A stretch of 64,000 bases of DNA from Bifidobacterium xylocopae (GTDB lineage: Bacteria > Actinomycetota > Actinomycetes > Actinomycetales > Bifidobacteriaceae): contig NZ_PDCH01000001.1 in the NCBI RefSeq assembly GCF_003315615.1, forward strand, positions 235,712 to 299,711. Reading direction: 5' to 3'. A program made the translations under genes and the position numbers. The notes beneath the pieces are model-generated. The model was not told the origin of the DNA and made no database searches. It saw only the letters and a list, made by a program, of their open reading frames with translations. How positions within the stretch are numbered: position 1 is the stretch's first letter; every line of letters begins with the position of its first letter. Below, piece after piece: positions 27,662-35,358 of this stretch.

Positions 27662-29224
27662 ATGGCAACAGGACCTGTTCTGGTCGTTGATTTCGGGGCT
27701 CAATACGCCCAGCTGATCGCGAGGCGGGTGCGCGAGGCGGGTGTCTACTCCGAGCTGGTGCCTCATTCGATGCCGGTGGGGGAGATGCTGTCCAAGGACC
27801 CCCAGGCCATCATCCTGTCCGGAGGGCCCGCCTCGGTCTATGTCGAAGGCGCTCCCAGGCTCGATCGGTCGATATTCGAAGCAGGGGTGCCTGTGTTGGG
27901 TATATGCTACGGCTTCCAGGTTATGGCGCACGAGCTCGGCGGTGTGGTGGATAAGGCGGCTCTGGGCGAGTACGGCAAGACCGAAGCCGTGATAGACCGC
28001 GCCGTGGGCATCCTTGCCGGATCGCCGGACCGGCAGGTCACCTGGATGAGCCATGGGGTGGCCGTCGAGCGCCCGCCCGAGGGTTTCGAGGTCCTGGCCC
28101 ATACTGAGGGGGCGCCGGTCGCCGCCATGCAGGATCCCTCCCGCAAACTCTACGGTGTCCAATGGCACCCGGAGGTGACGAACACCCCATTGGGCCAGGA
28201 ACTCATCTCCACCTTCCTGCACGGGTGCGCCGAGCTTGAGCGGAACTGGAACGCAAGCGGCATCATCGAAGACCAGGTCGAAAGGATACGCCGTGCAGTA
28301 GGTGACGATCAGGTCATCTGCGGCTTGTCCGGTGGGGTCGATTCCGCTGTGGCTGCGGCTTTGGTGCATCGCGCGATCGGCGACCAGCTCACCTGTGTGT
28401 TCGTGGACCATGGGCTCCTGCGCAAGGGGGAGGCCGAGCAGGTCAGGCACGACTTCGTGGCCGCCACCGGCATCAAACTCATAGCGGTGGACGCCTCTGA
28501 TGACTTCCTGCGGGCGCTCAAGGGTGTCTCGGACCCCGAACGTAAGCGCAAGATCATCGGGGAGAAGTTCATCCGCACATTCGAGAAGGCGCAGCGTCAG
28601 GTCATCGAAGAGGCCGGGAGGACCGGCAAGGAGGTCAAATACCTGGTGCAGGGCACCCTCTACCCGGACGTCGTCGAATCCGGGGGCGGCGACGGTGCGG
28701 CCAACATCAAATCCCACCATAATGTGGGCGGCCTGCCCAAGGACGTCAAGTTCCAGCTGATCGAACCCCTGCGTACGTTGTTTAAGGACGAGGTGCGGGC
28801 CATCGGCACCGAGCTGGGCCTGCCCGATGAGATTGTCTGGCGTCAGCCCTTCCCCGGCCCGGGCCTGGGCATCCGCATCGTCGGCGAGATCACCCGCGAG
28901 CGCCTGGACACCCTGCGTGATGCCGATGCCATCGTTCGCGAGGAGCTGTCCAAGGCCGGGTTGGACCGGCAGATCTGGCAGTGTCCGGTGGTGCTCCTGG
29001 CCGACGTGCATTCGGTGGGCGTTCAGGGCGACGAGCGTACCTACGGTTCGCCCGTCGTCCTGCGACCCGTGTCCTCGGAGGACGCGATGACCGCAGACTG
29101 GTCCCGCTTGCCCTACGAGCTGCTGGCCACGATCTCCACCCGCATCACCAACGAGTGCCGGCAGGTCAACCGTGTGGTCCTGGACTGCACCTCCAAGCCC
29201 CCGGCGACCATCGAGTGGGAGTGA
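27662..29224 (+). CDS. guaA: GMP synthase (glutamine-hydrolysing)
   Basis: GuaA aminates XMP to GMP using glutamine and ATP. The 520-residue protein has a class I glutamine amidotransferase domain (about 1-200). Its nucleophile is Cys82 in [15 protein letters not shown] and its catalytic His lies in YGVQWHPEV. The ATP pyrophosphatase domain has the PP-loop [16 protein letters not shown] near residue 220. The C-terminal dimerisation domain ends with [11 protein letters not shown], the family's usual end. The ATG at 27662 has AGAGGAG six bases upstream; the frame extends upstream without a better site. A hairpin terminator follows. Confidence 0.97.
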   Translation: MATGPVLVVDFGAQYAQLIARRVREAGVYSELVPHSMPVGEMLSKDPQAIILSGGPASVYVEGAPRLDRSIFEAGVPVLGICYGFQVMAHELGGVVDKAALGEYGKTEAVIDRAVGILAGSPDRQVTWMSHGVAVERPPEGFEVLAHTEGAPVAAMQDPSRKLYGVQWHPEVTNTPLGQELISTFLHGCAELERNWNASGIIEDQVERIRRAVGDDQVICGLSGGVDSAVAAALVHRAIGDQLTCVFVDHGLLRKGEAEQVRHDFVAATGIKLIAVDASDDFLRALKGVSDPERKRKIIGEKFIRTFEKAQRQVIEEAGRTGKEVKYLVQGTLYPDVVESGGGDGAANIKSHHNVGGLPKDVKFQLIEPLRTLFKDEVRAIGTELGLPDEIVWRQPFPGPGLGIRIVGEITRERLDTLRDADAIVREELSKAGLDRQIWQCPVVLLADVHSVGVQGDERTYGSPVVLRPVSSEDAMTADWSRLPYELLATISTRITNECRQVNRVVLDCTSKPPATIEWE

Positions 29225-29265
29225 CCAACTTCCGTTGACGGCCATCCGGCGGCAGGGGCCGCTGG

Positions 29266-29304
29266 TGCAGGCACCGTAGGGCATTCCGACCTGCGGTGCC
29301 TGCA
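29266..29304 (+). terminator. Terminator after guaA
   Basis: TGCAGGCACCG (29266-29276) and CGGTGCCTGCA (29294-29304) are a perfect 11-bp inverted repeat with a 17-base loop, 40 bp past the guaA stop. No T run follows. Confidence 0.65.
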
Positions 29305-29469
29305 TCGTATTGCGGGACTCGCGATGTTACGACTCGGACAATCGTCCGGCCTCATGTTGACTTCAAGCCGCTTGAACTTCGTATGCTGCAAGGGTCGGAA
29401 CAAAGATCGAAGTGCGCTGACCGCAGGTATGCGGATGCGTGCGAGCAGACATGAAGGGTGACGGGAATC

Positions 29470-30510
29470 ATGAAAGCAGCTATGTTCGTGGAGCCGGGCA
29501 GGGTGGAGCTCGCGGATGCGCCGATGCCGGTGATCGAGAAGCCGGGCGATGCGATCATCCGCGTGGTGCGTGCCTGCGTATGCGGTTCGGACCTGTGGTG
29601 TTATAGGGGCATCTCCCAGCGCCAGGCGGGGACGTTCGTGGGGCACGAGGCGATAGGTGTCGTCGAGGATGTGGGTCCTGATGTAAGCCATATTCATCCC
29701 GGTGATTTCGTAGTGGCGCCCTTCACGCATGGGTGCGGACACTGTGCCGCTTGCAAGGCCGGGTTCGACGGTGATTGCATGAGCAAGGAGCCTGGCGGCA
29801 ACGGTGGATACCAGGGTGAATACTTGCGTTTTGCCAACGCCGATTGGGCCCTGGTCACAATTCCCGGAGCGCCTGCCGAATACAGCGACGATATGCTCAA
29901 TTCCCTGCTGACGCTCTCGGACGTCATGGCTACTGGCTACCATTCAGCGGCCACCGCACAGGTCAAGGGCGGGGACACTGTCGTTGTCATGGGTGATGGT
30001 GCCGTAGGTCTGTGTGGGGTGATTTCGGCCAAGCTGCGTGGGGCCGAGCGCATCATAGCCATGAGCAGGCATGCTGACCGGCAGGCGCTGGCTCGGGGGT
30101 TCGGCGCCACGGATGTCGTCGCGGAGCGCGGCGACGAGGCGGTGGAAAGGGTGAAGTCGTTGACCGCGGGTGCAGGGGCGGATGCGGTCCTGGAATGTGT
30201 AGGCACCGCACAGTCGGTGGACACGGCCATCAAGGTGGCCCGGGCAGGGGCTGTGGTGGGGCGCGTCGGCGTGCCCCAGCGCGCGCAGATGAACACCAAT
30301 GAGCTCTTCTGGCGCAACATCGGTCTGCGCGGCGGTATCGCTGCGGTGACCACTTACGACAAGGGGCTCCTGCTTGACGCTGTCTTGAATGGTGACATCC
30401 ATCCGGGCAAGGTCTTCACCCAGCGTTTCTCCCTGGACAGGATCCAGGAAGCTTACGAGGCCATGGACCAACGTACCGCTATCAAGTCCCTGCTGCTGGT
30501 CAGTGAATAA
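29470..30510 (+). CDS. Zinc-dependent medium-chain alcohol dehydrogenase family protein
   Basis: The 346-residue MDR-family oxidoreductase has catalytic zinc ligands in VCGSDLWCYRG (Cys) and GHEAIGVVEDVG (His-Glu). The structural-zinc lobe carries four Cys in GCGHCAACKAGFDGDC. The NAD(P) Rossmann motif follows as VVMGDGAVGLCGVISAKL, with the second Gly replaced by Asp (GDGAVG). Substrate specificity cannot be read from sequence; overall shape is like the threonine/sorbitol dehydrogenase branch. The ATG at 29470 is preferred. A small NAD(P)-binding protein follows 62 bp later on the same strand, and the two may form an operon. Confidence 0.85.
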   Translation: MKAAMFVEPGRVELADAPMPVIEKPGDAIIRVVRACVCGSDLWCYRGISQRQAGTFVGHEAIGVVEDVGPDVSHIHPGDFVVAPFTHGCGHCAACKAGFDGDCMSKEPGGNGGYQGEYLRFANADWALVTIPGAPAEYSDDMLNSLLTLSDVMATGYHSAATAQVKGGDTVVVMGDGAVGLCGVISAKLRGAERIIAMSRHADRQALARGFGATDVVAERGDEAVERVKSLTAGAGADAVLECVGTAQSVDTAIKVARAGAVVGRVGVPQRAQMNTNELFWRNIGLRGGIAAVTTYDKGLLLDAVLNGDIHPGKVFTQRFSLDRIQEAYEAMDQRTAIKSLLLVSE

Positions 30511-30572
30511 GGAGCGGGATGTCACCGGCGGTCTGCTGTGGGTTGACGCCGACTGGATCAAAGGAGTTTGAC

Positions 30573-31178
30573 ATGGCACGGGTGTTGATCATCGGAGCCA
30601 CCGGCACAGTGGGAAGCGCCACCCGCGAGTACCTGCTGGACCACACGAACGACGAACTCACCCTGATGGCCCGCCGCACCGATGGCCTGCAACCACTGCG
30701 GGAGGATCGCGAGCGGATCGTCACCGGTTCGGTCACTGACCCCTTGGCGCTAAGCGAAGCGTTGGGGGAGCAGGATGCGGTCTTCGCGGCTTTGACCGGC
30801 AACCTGACCGGCATGGCCCGCGACCTGGTGGAGGGTATGGGGAAAGCCTCAGTCAACCGGCTCATCTTCATCACCTCCATGGGCATCTACGACGAGATCC
30901 CCGCCTCAGTCGGCGCTGAGGGCAACCTGTCGCGCAACCCCATGCTCAAGGACTACCGGGGGGCGGCCGATGAGGTAGAGGAGTCGGGTCTGGAGTACAC
31001 GGTCATCCGGCCCGGCTGGTTCATGGACGGCGAGGACCCGGACTATCAGGTCACCCGCAAGGGCGAGCCCTTCGGTGGTCACGACGTCTGCGTGTCAAGC
31101 ATCGCCGACCTGGTCATGCGACTCATCCATACCCCGGGCATGGGGATAGGGGAGAGTCTGGGTATCAACCACAGGTGA
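30573..31178 (+). CDS. NAD(P)-binding atypical short-chain dehydrogenase (NmrA/SDR_a-like)
   Basis: The 201-residue protein begins with ARVLIIGATGTVGSATREYL, the glycine-rich nucleotide-binding motif GATGxxG of atypical SDRs. Later it carries I-F-I-T-S-M-G-I-Y and Y-T-V-I-R-P-G-W-F-M, typical of NAD(P)H-binding proteins of the NmrA/YbjT type. It lacks the classical Y-x3-K catalytic pair, so it may be a redox sensor or reductase of unknown substrate. The ATG has AAGGAG seven bases upstream. It is probably co-transcribed with the upstream alcohol dehydrogenase. Confidence 0.8.
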   Translation: MARVLIIGATGTVGSATREYLLDHTNDELTLMARRTDGLQPLREDRERIVTGSVTDPLALSEALGEQDAVFAALTGNLTGMARDLVEGMGKASVNRLIFITSMGIYDEIPASVGAEGNLSRNPMLKDYRGAADEVEESGLEYTVIRPGWFMDGEDPDYQVTRKGEPFGGHDVCVSSIADLVMRLIHTPGMGIGESLGINHR

Positions 31179-31312
31179 AATTGGACGCTGGCCTTTTCCG
31201 GGTCAGGAAACTGGGGCGTCTCCCGAACCACTGAGGGGCATACGCGGGAAAGCACACGCTGACGCACGTTCACGGGTCCGTGGCGTGTGCCCTCAATATG
31301 CCCTAATATGTC

Positions 31313-31557
31313 TCAGGCATGAGTGGGTAAGATGGCATGCAGGGCCACCAGGGGTTTGGCTCCGAGGCTGATGATGCGGTGGGGGTCAGGGCGGTTCACC
31401 GTGGCGGCCTGACTGCGATGCTGTACAGCTCTTTCAAGCGTCCGATCAGTCGTCCGGCGGCGTAGACCCGGTAGCCCGGCTTTGCCGGCATGCTTGCCGT
31501 CCCCGAGCCGATTCCACTGGTTGGCCCGGCGACCAGCACCACCCGCCTGCCCGTTCC
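31313..31557 (-). pseudogene. Relic of a short-chain dehydrogenase, internally deleted and frameshifted
   Basis: On the minus strand, 31557-31396 encodes RRVVLVAGPTSGIGSG then GYRVYAAGR and R-L-K-E-L, the N-terminus of a classical SDR (normal form V-T-G-A-S-S-G-I-G). It ends at a TGA at 31398-31396. In the neighbouring frame, from about 31400 to the TGA at 31315-31313, it continues with GAKPLVALHAILPTHA. That looks like the very C-terminus of the same SDR type (G-A-K-P-L-x-A-L-x-x-I-L-P). The 200-odd residues between, with the catalytic Tyr and Lys, are missing. No ribosome site is evident. The remainder of 31179-31585 holds nothing else I can assign. Confidence 0.6.
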
Positions 31558-31585
31558 GGCCGTATCGTGTCCTTGCCGGAATGAG

Positions 31586-32506
31586 TCAAAGGGCCGCGGG
31601 ATCGTCGTCGGTCTCGATCGATGTCGTCCCGCGTGGACCTGGGGTGGCGACAAGGACCTGGGGGGCTTGCGAGCTCGTGGCCAGGCAGAAAGTGAATTCC
31701 ACGTTCGTAGCTGCACCCCAGCGGCCGTTCCTGTCCAGGGCGATGAGGGAGAAGGCGCCTGCCTTGCCATAGCGGTGAAGCAGCTTGTCGATGAACGGAT
31801 ATACGGCCCGGTCGCAGGCCTCCTGCGGCTCCAAACCCTGGCCCATCATACGGACGATCTCGTAGGAGACGCAGCCTTTCATGATGTCTTCACCAAGTCC
31901 GGTGGCGGTCGCGCCTCCGATTTCCGAGTCCACGTAGTAGCCCGAGCCGGGCAGGGCGGAGTCTCCGATCCGCCCCGCCTTTTTCATGAACAGGCCGGAT
32001 GTCGAGGTGGCCGCCGCCATTGAGCCTGATGAGGACAAGGTGATCGCGCCTACGGTATCGTGGCCGTCGTACGGGGCGATCTCGCCGGCCTCCACCTGTT
32101 TTTTCCGCTCCCGCCAGCTGGCCGCGGCCTGCTGACTCAGCATCGAAGGGACGGACATTCCCTGCTCGCGCGCGAAACGGCTGGCCCCTTCACCCACTCG
32201 GAAGGAGTTGAGGTGTTGCGCGCTCAAGGCGCGTGCCACCGAGACCGAGTGCTTGACATCATGGATGCCGGCGACGGCTCCCTGGGCCAACGTGTCCCCA
32301 TCCATGAAGGCCGCATCGGTTTCCACCACGCCCTCCTCGTTCGGCAGGCCTCCGTAGCCCACCGACGTGTACCGAGGGTCGGCTTCCACCACTTTGATGA
32401 GCTCCTCGACCGCGTCCGCCGCCGTACCGTCCCGATCCAGGATTCCGGCGGCCGTGGCCACCCCGTCGTACGCCATCCGCCATGTCGCGATCGTCGCCCA
32501 GGCCAT
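31586..32506 (-). CDS. Glycosylasparaginase (N4-(beta-N-acetylglucosaminyl)-L-asparaginase family)
   Basis: This 306-residue Ntn-hydrolase of the asparaginase 2 superfamily cleaves the GlcNAc-Asn bond in the family's known members, giving aspartate and GlcNAc. The glycosylasparaginase branch is indicated by VVEADPRYTSVGYGGLPNEEG and D-A-A-F-M-D-G. The self-cleavage/nucleophile site is H-D-T-V-G, with Thr151 as predicted nucleophile after autoprolysis of the Asp-Thr bond. The substrate-binding region is GRIGDSALPGSGYYVD with E-I-G-G-A-T-A-T-G-L-G-E. No signal peptide is visible, so it acts in the cytoplasm on an imported substrate. The ATG has AAGGGGA upstream. It is divergent from an MFS permease and a GH29 fucosidase, which suggests a shared N-glycan-stub substrate. 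Confidence 0.9.
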   Translation of the reverse strand: MAWATIATWRMAYDGVATAAGILDRDGTAADAVEELIKVVEADPRYTSVGYGGLPNEEGVVETDAAFMDGDTLAQGAVAGIHDVKHSVSVARALSAQHLNSFRVGEGASRFAREQGMSVPSMLSQQAAASWRERKKQVEAGEIAPYDGHDTVGAITLSSSGSMAAATSTSGLFMKKAGRIGDSALPGSGYYVDSEIGGATATGLGEDIMKGCVSYEIVRMMGQGLEPQEACDRAVYPFIDKLLHRYGKAGAFSLIALDRNGRWGAATNVEFTFCLATSSQAPQVLVATPGPRGTTSIETDDDPAAL

Positions 32507-32719
32507 CGGTCTTCCCCTTGTCTTCCGCGCTTCGGAGGGTCGCGTTCACCCACCGCTATATGATGGAAACACTTATACGACGAATAGTAGAACAGCGGTC
32601 CGTCAACGTCGATGTGTGGGCCCGTTCAGGTGTGCCGGTGACCGGGGCCCCCACTCTCAGCCGCGGCTACGCAAGCGGATTCCTTCTAGGCGCCGCGTCG
32701 TGTGAAAGGAGCTGCAACC

Positions 32720-33952
32720 ATGGACAATCCCAAGCCCACACGGGCCGGCGTCACCGGTCCCCGAGGGGTCTTCACTCTGACGAATTCGCCCTTGCTGGCC
32801 CTGGGCATCCTATCCATCTCCTTCCTGATGTCCGTCTCGAACGCCGTCTCGGGTACCATTCCCCTGATGAAGCGGTACTTCTCCAACATCTCCGAGGCGA
32901 ATGTGGAGCTTCTGATCGTCATTCCGACCGGTGGCGTCCTGCTCGGCACCGTCATTTCAGGATTCGTGTCGAATCTGCTGGGCAAGAAGTACACGGTCAT
33001 CGCCGGACTGGCCCTCTCGATGGTCTTTGGTGTCATTCCTGCCTTCTTCTATTCCTACCCGGCCATTCTGGTTTCACGCGCCATGTTCGGTGTCGGCATG
33101 GGTGTCTTCACGCCCTTGAGCGTTTCCTACATTACCGACCTGTTCCCGGAGGATACACGCAACCGGCTTCTTGGCTGGCGGAACTCGGTGGGGGCCATCG
33201 GCGATTCGATCATGCTCTTCATCGCCGGCTTCCTGATCTCAATATCCTGGCACACCACGTACCTGGTCTTCCTCTTCCTGATAGTGCCGATCGTCCTGGT
33301 CTCCCTGTTCGTGCCCAAGCGTCTGGACAATGTGGTCGTCGAGGGTGACAGGGAGGTCGAGGAGGTCTCCACGACCAAGCCATCGACCAATGCCGGTGTC
33401 ATCCAGCTGGCCGTGGTGTTTCTGCTGGTCAACCTCTTCTACGCCGCCATATCCCTTAAACTCGCTTCGCACATCGTCGAGACCGGCATCGGTGATTCGG
33501 CGACCGCCACGCGCATCTTCGGCTTCCTGGTCCTGTGTTCGATCGTGTCGGGGGTGGCCTTCGAGAAACTGGCCAAGTGGTGCGGCAGATACACGGTATT
33601 CATCTTCGATGCACTGACCGCGGTGGTCATGGCCGCCATGCCTTTCACCCGCTCGATTCCCGTGCTGCTGGTGCTGGTGCTCGTGGCCGGCTTCTGCAAT
33701 GGCATCATCAACCCTGCGCTGACGGCGCGAATGGTCGCATATTCACCGAAAGGATCCATGAATCTGACCACGTCGATCATCATCATCGGCATCAATATCG
33801 GTTCCCTGGCAGCCCCCTACTTCTTCCAAGGACTGGGGCGCCTGATCGGAAACGCCGCCCCCGGAACGATGATTTTGTGGGCGGGAGTGTTCTTCCTGGC
33901 GCTGGCCCTATACGACGTATTCATCGTCCACAAGGACGGTCTTCCCATCTGA
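32720..33952 (+). CDS. MFS permease, candidate fucosyl-GlcNAc(-Asn) importer
   Basis: This 410-residue major facilitator has about 12 hydrophobic segments. The loop 2-3 region G-F-V-S-N-L-L-G-K-K-Y, later SRAMFGVGMGVFTPLSVSYITDLFPEDTRNRLLGWRN, and a charged central loop (about 205-235) are visible. The ATG at 32720 has AAAGGAG ten bases upstream. It precedes the GH29 fucosidase by 53 bp in the same direction and is divergent from the glycosylasparaginase. In Lactobacillus casei an MFS permease, AlfH, is encoded with the intracellular alpha-1,6-fucosidase AlfC, so import of a fucosylated GlcNAc compound is a reasonable inference, not shown. Confidence 0.8.
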   Translation: MDNPKPTRAGVTGPRGVFTLTNSPLLALGILSISFLMSVSNAVSGTIPLMKRYFSNISEANVELLIVIPTGGVLLGTVISGFVSNLLGKKYTVIAGLALSMVFGVIPAFFYSYPAILVSRAMFGVGMGVFTPLSVSYITDLFPEDTRNRLLGWRNSVGAIGDSIMLFIAGFLISISWHTTYLVFLFLIVPIVLVSLFVPKRLDNVVVEGDREVEEVSTTKPSTNAGVIQLAVVFLLVNLFYAAISLKLASHIVETGIGDSATATRIFGFLVLCSIVSGVAFEKLAKWCGRYTVFIFDALTAVVMAAMPFTRSIPVLLVLVLVAGFCNGIINPALTARMVAYSPKGSMNLTTSIIIIGINIGSLAAPYFFQGLGRLIGNAAPGTMILWAGVFFLALALYDVFIVHKDGLPI

Positions 33953-34005
33953 CGTCCACGAACAGCCGCGGACTTGCACCGTACGCGGGGAAAGGAAACG
34001 CGATT

Positions 34006-35046
34006 ATGAGCGACAATGTCGAGTGGTTCAGGCGGGCCGGGTACGGCATGATGATCCACTGGGGTCTTTATTCCCTCCTGGCAGGCGAATACCGGGGAAG
34101 GTCCTCCTCGGCTTACGCGGAGTGGATCCAGTCCAGGTTCCGCATCCCGAACGAGGAGTATGGGCGCCTGGCGCAGGCCTTCAATCCGATCTGCTTCGAC
34201 GCGGACCGGATCGTGGATCTCGCCAAGCGTTGTGGTATGCAATATCTGGTGGTGACAGCGAAGCATCACGACGGTTTCGCACTCTATCGTTCCAGGACGG
34301 ATGCCTACAACGTCTACGATGCGACCCCCTTCCACCGGGATGTGATCGGCGAGCTTGCCCAGGCCTGCCGCAAGGCCGGGCTCAGGTTCGGTCTCTACTA
34401 CTCACAGGACCTGGACTGGCATGACCCGGACGGCGGCGGCTATATGTCCAACGACATCGAGACCGCGGGCAGTACCTGGGACAACAGCTGGGACTTCACG
34501 GGCCCCAAGGATTACTCCCGGGCCTTCGAGCGCAAGATCATGCCGCAGATCCGCGAGATCATGAGCGGGTATGGTGACATCTCCATAGCCTGGTTCGATG
34601 TTCCGATGACCCTGACCGACGAACAGAGCCGGGTCATCTACGAGACCGTCAAGGAACTTCAGCCCGGTTGCCTGATCAACTCACGGCTGGGCAATGGCCG
34701 ATACGACTATGTATCCCTTGGCGACAACGAAATACCGGCAAGCTTGGAGGCGAAGGAGCAAGCCGAGCGCAAGATCGACAGCGTGGACTACAACTCGATC
34801 ACCGGCTTCAAGCCCTCCAGGCTGGGCCTGTACGAGTCCGCCGGGACCATCAACGACTCCTGGGGCTTTTCCTACCATGACCACAATTGGAAGTCCCCTC
34901 GGACCATCCATGACTACAAGAGCCGCCTCAACTCCATGGGCATCAACTATCTGCTCAATATCGGCCTGGACCCCCTGGGGCGGGTGCCGATGGCCGCCGA
35001 GCAAACCCTCCTCGCTGTGCGGGAGATGGACGGTCAGGCCGCCTGA
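34006..35046 (+). CDS. GH29 alpha-L-fucosidase, AlfC-like (predicted alpha-1,6 specific)
   Basis: This 346-residue intracellular glycosidase removes terminal alpha-L-fucose. It begins NVEWFRRAGYGMMIHWGLYS. It carries the GH29 signature VTAKHHDGFALY, then GLRFGLYYSQDLDWHDP, and a predicted nucleophile Asp198 in I-A-W-F-D. The short, signal-less form and the N-terminal pattern resemble AlfC of Lactobacillus casei as I remember it, which hydrolyses Fuc-alpha-1,6-GlcNAc, the core-fucose linkage of N-glycans. It lacks the C-terminal domain of larger GH29 enzymes. The ATG at 34006 has GGGGAAAGGAAA upstream. The frame is open back to 33535, but that part overlaps the MFS gene. Confidence 0.92.
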   Translation: MSDNVEWFRRAGYGMMIHWGLYSLLAGEYRGRSSSAYAEWIQSRFRIPNEEYGRLAQAFNPICFDADRIVDLAKRCGMQYLVVTAKHHDGFALYRSRTDAYNVYDATPFHRDVIGELAQACRKAGLRFGLYYSQDLDWHDPDGGGYMSNDIETAGSTWDNSWDFTGPKDYSRAFERKIMPQIREIMSGYGDISIAWFDVPMTLTDEQSRVIYETVKELQPGCLINSRLGNGRYDYVSLGDNEIPASLEAKEQAERKIDSVDYNSITGFKPSRLGLYESAGTINDSWGFSYHDHNWKSPRTIHDYKSRLNSMGINYLLNIGLDPLGRVPMAAEQTLLAVREMDGQAA

Positions 35047-35083
35047 ACGGCTGGTGGCGTGCGCATCCGCTGACCCTGCCGGA

Positions 35084-35111
35084 TTGACAGATTTCGCTGC
35101 CAGGGTAAACT
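35084..35111 (+). promoter_or_regulatory. Promoter of the aromatic leader/aminotransferase operon
   Basis: TTGACA (35084-35089) and TAAACT (35106-35111) with a 16-base spacer match sigma-70 consensus well. The predicted transcript would start near 35118, about 27 bases ahead of the leader ATG. Confidence 0.75.
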
Positions 35112-35144
35112 GATGAATACGTTCACTTTCGAGGAGGTTTCGCT

Positions 35145-35210
35145 ATGTTGCACACGCTCCGGCGAGACACCCGTCGATTTAGCTATTGGTGGCGCAGACT
35201 GGATCTGTAG
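35145..35210 (+). CDS. Attenuator leader peptide with Phe-Ser-Tyr-Trp-Trp
   Basis: A 21-codon reading frame starts at ATG 35145 behind a perfect ribosome site GAGGAGG (35131-35137, 7-base spacer) and ends at TAG 35208-35210. It encodes an Arg-rich peptide with F-S-Y-W-W at positions 12-16, two adjacent Trp codons (TGG TGG) plus Tyr and Phe codons. This is the layout of a ribosome-mediated attenuator sensing charged tRNA-Trp, and perhaps aromatic tRNAs in general. An intrinsic terminator lies 88 bp beyond the stop, before the aminotransferase gene. Comparable Trp-rich leaders are known from actinobacterial trp operons; the association with this operon is the unusual part. Confidence 0.82.
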   Translation: MLHTLRRDTRRFSYWWRRLDL

Positions 35211-35297
35211 CCCCAGGCTTTCAGCGGAAGGGCGCGCAGATCAGCGGCGAATCTGACTGTGTGGCCTCGCTCCAGACGCTGGTAAGCGGATGCTCGA

Positions 35298-35328
35298 ACC
35301 CCGCAGCCGGAGAGGCTGCGGGGTTTTC
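35298..35328 (+). terminator. Attenuator terminator ahead of the aminotransferase gene
   Basis: ACCCCGCAGCC (35298-35308), loop GGAGA, GGCTGCGGGGT (35314-35324) and a TTTT run (35324-35327) form a classical intrinsic terminator 31 bp before the aminotransferase ATG and after the leader peptide. One possible antiterminator uses GGCT and GCGG (around 35216-35227) against CCGCAGCC, but I could not fold it properly. No other gene occupies 35047-35358. Confidence 0.88.
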
Positions 35329-35358
35329 GTATTGGCGACAAGCGGATGGAGAGACGAC

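Noticed and set aside
33535..34005. N-terminal extension of the GH29 fucosidase
   Set aside because: This part overlaps the MFS gene in another frame. A clear ribosome site and the family N-terminus place the start at 34006.
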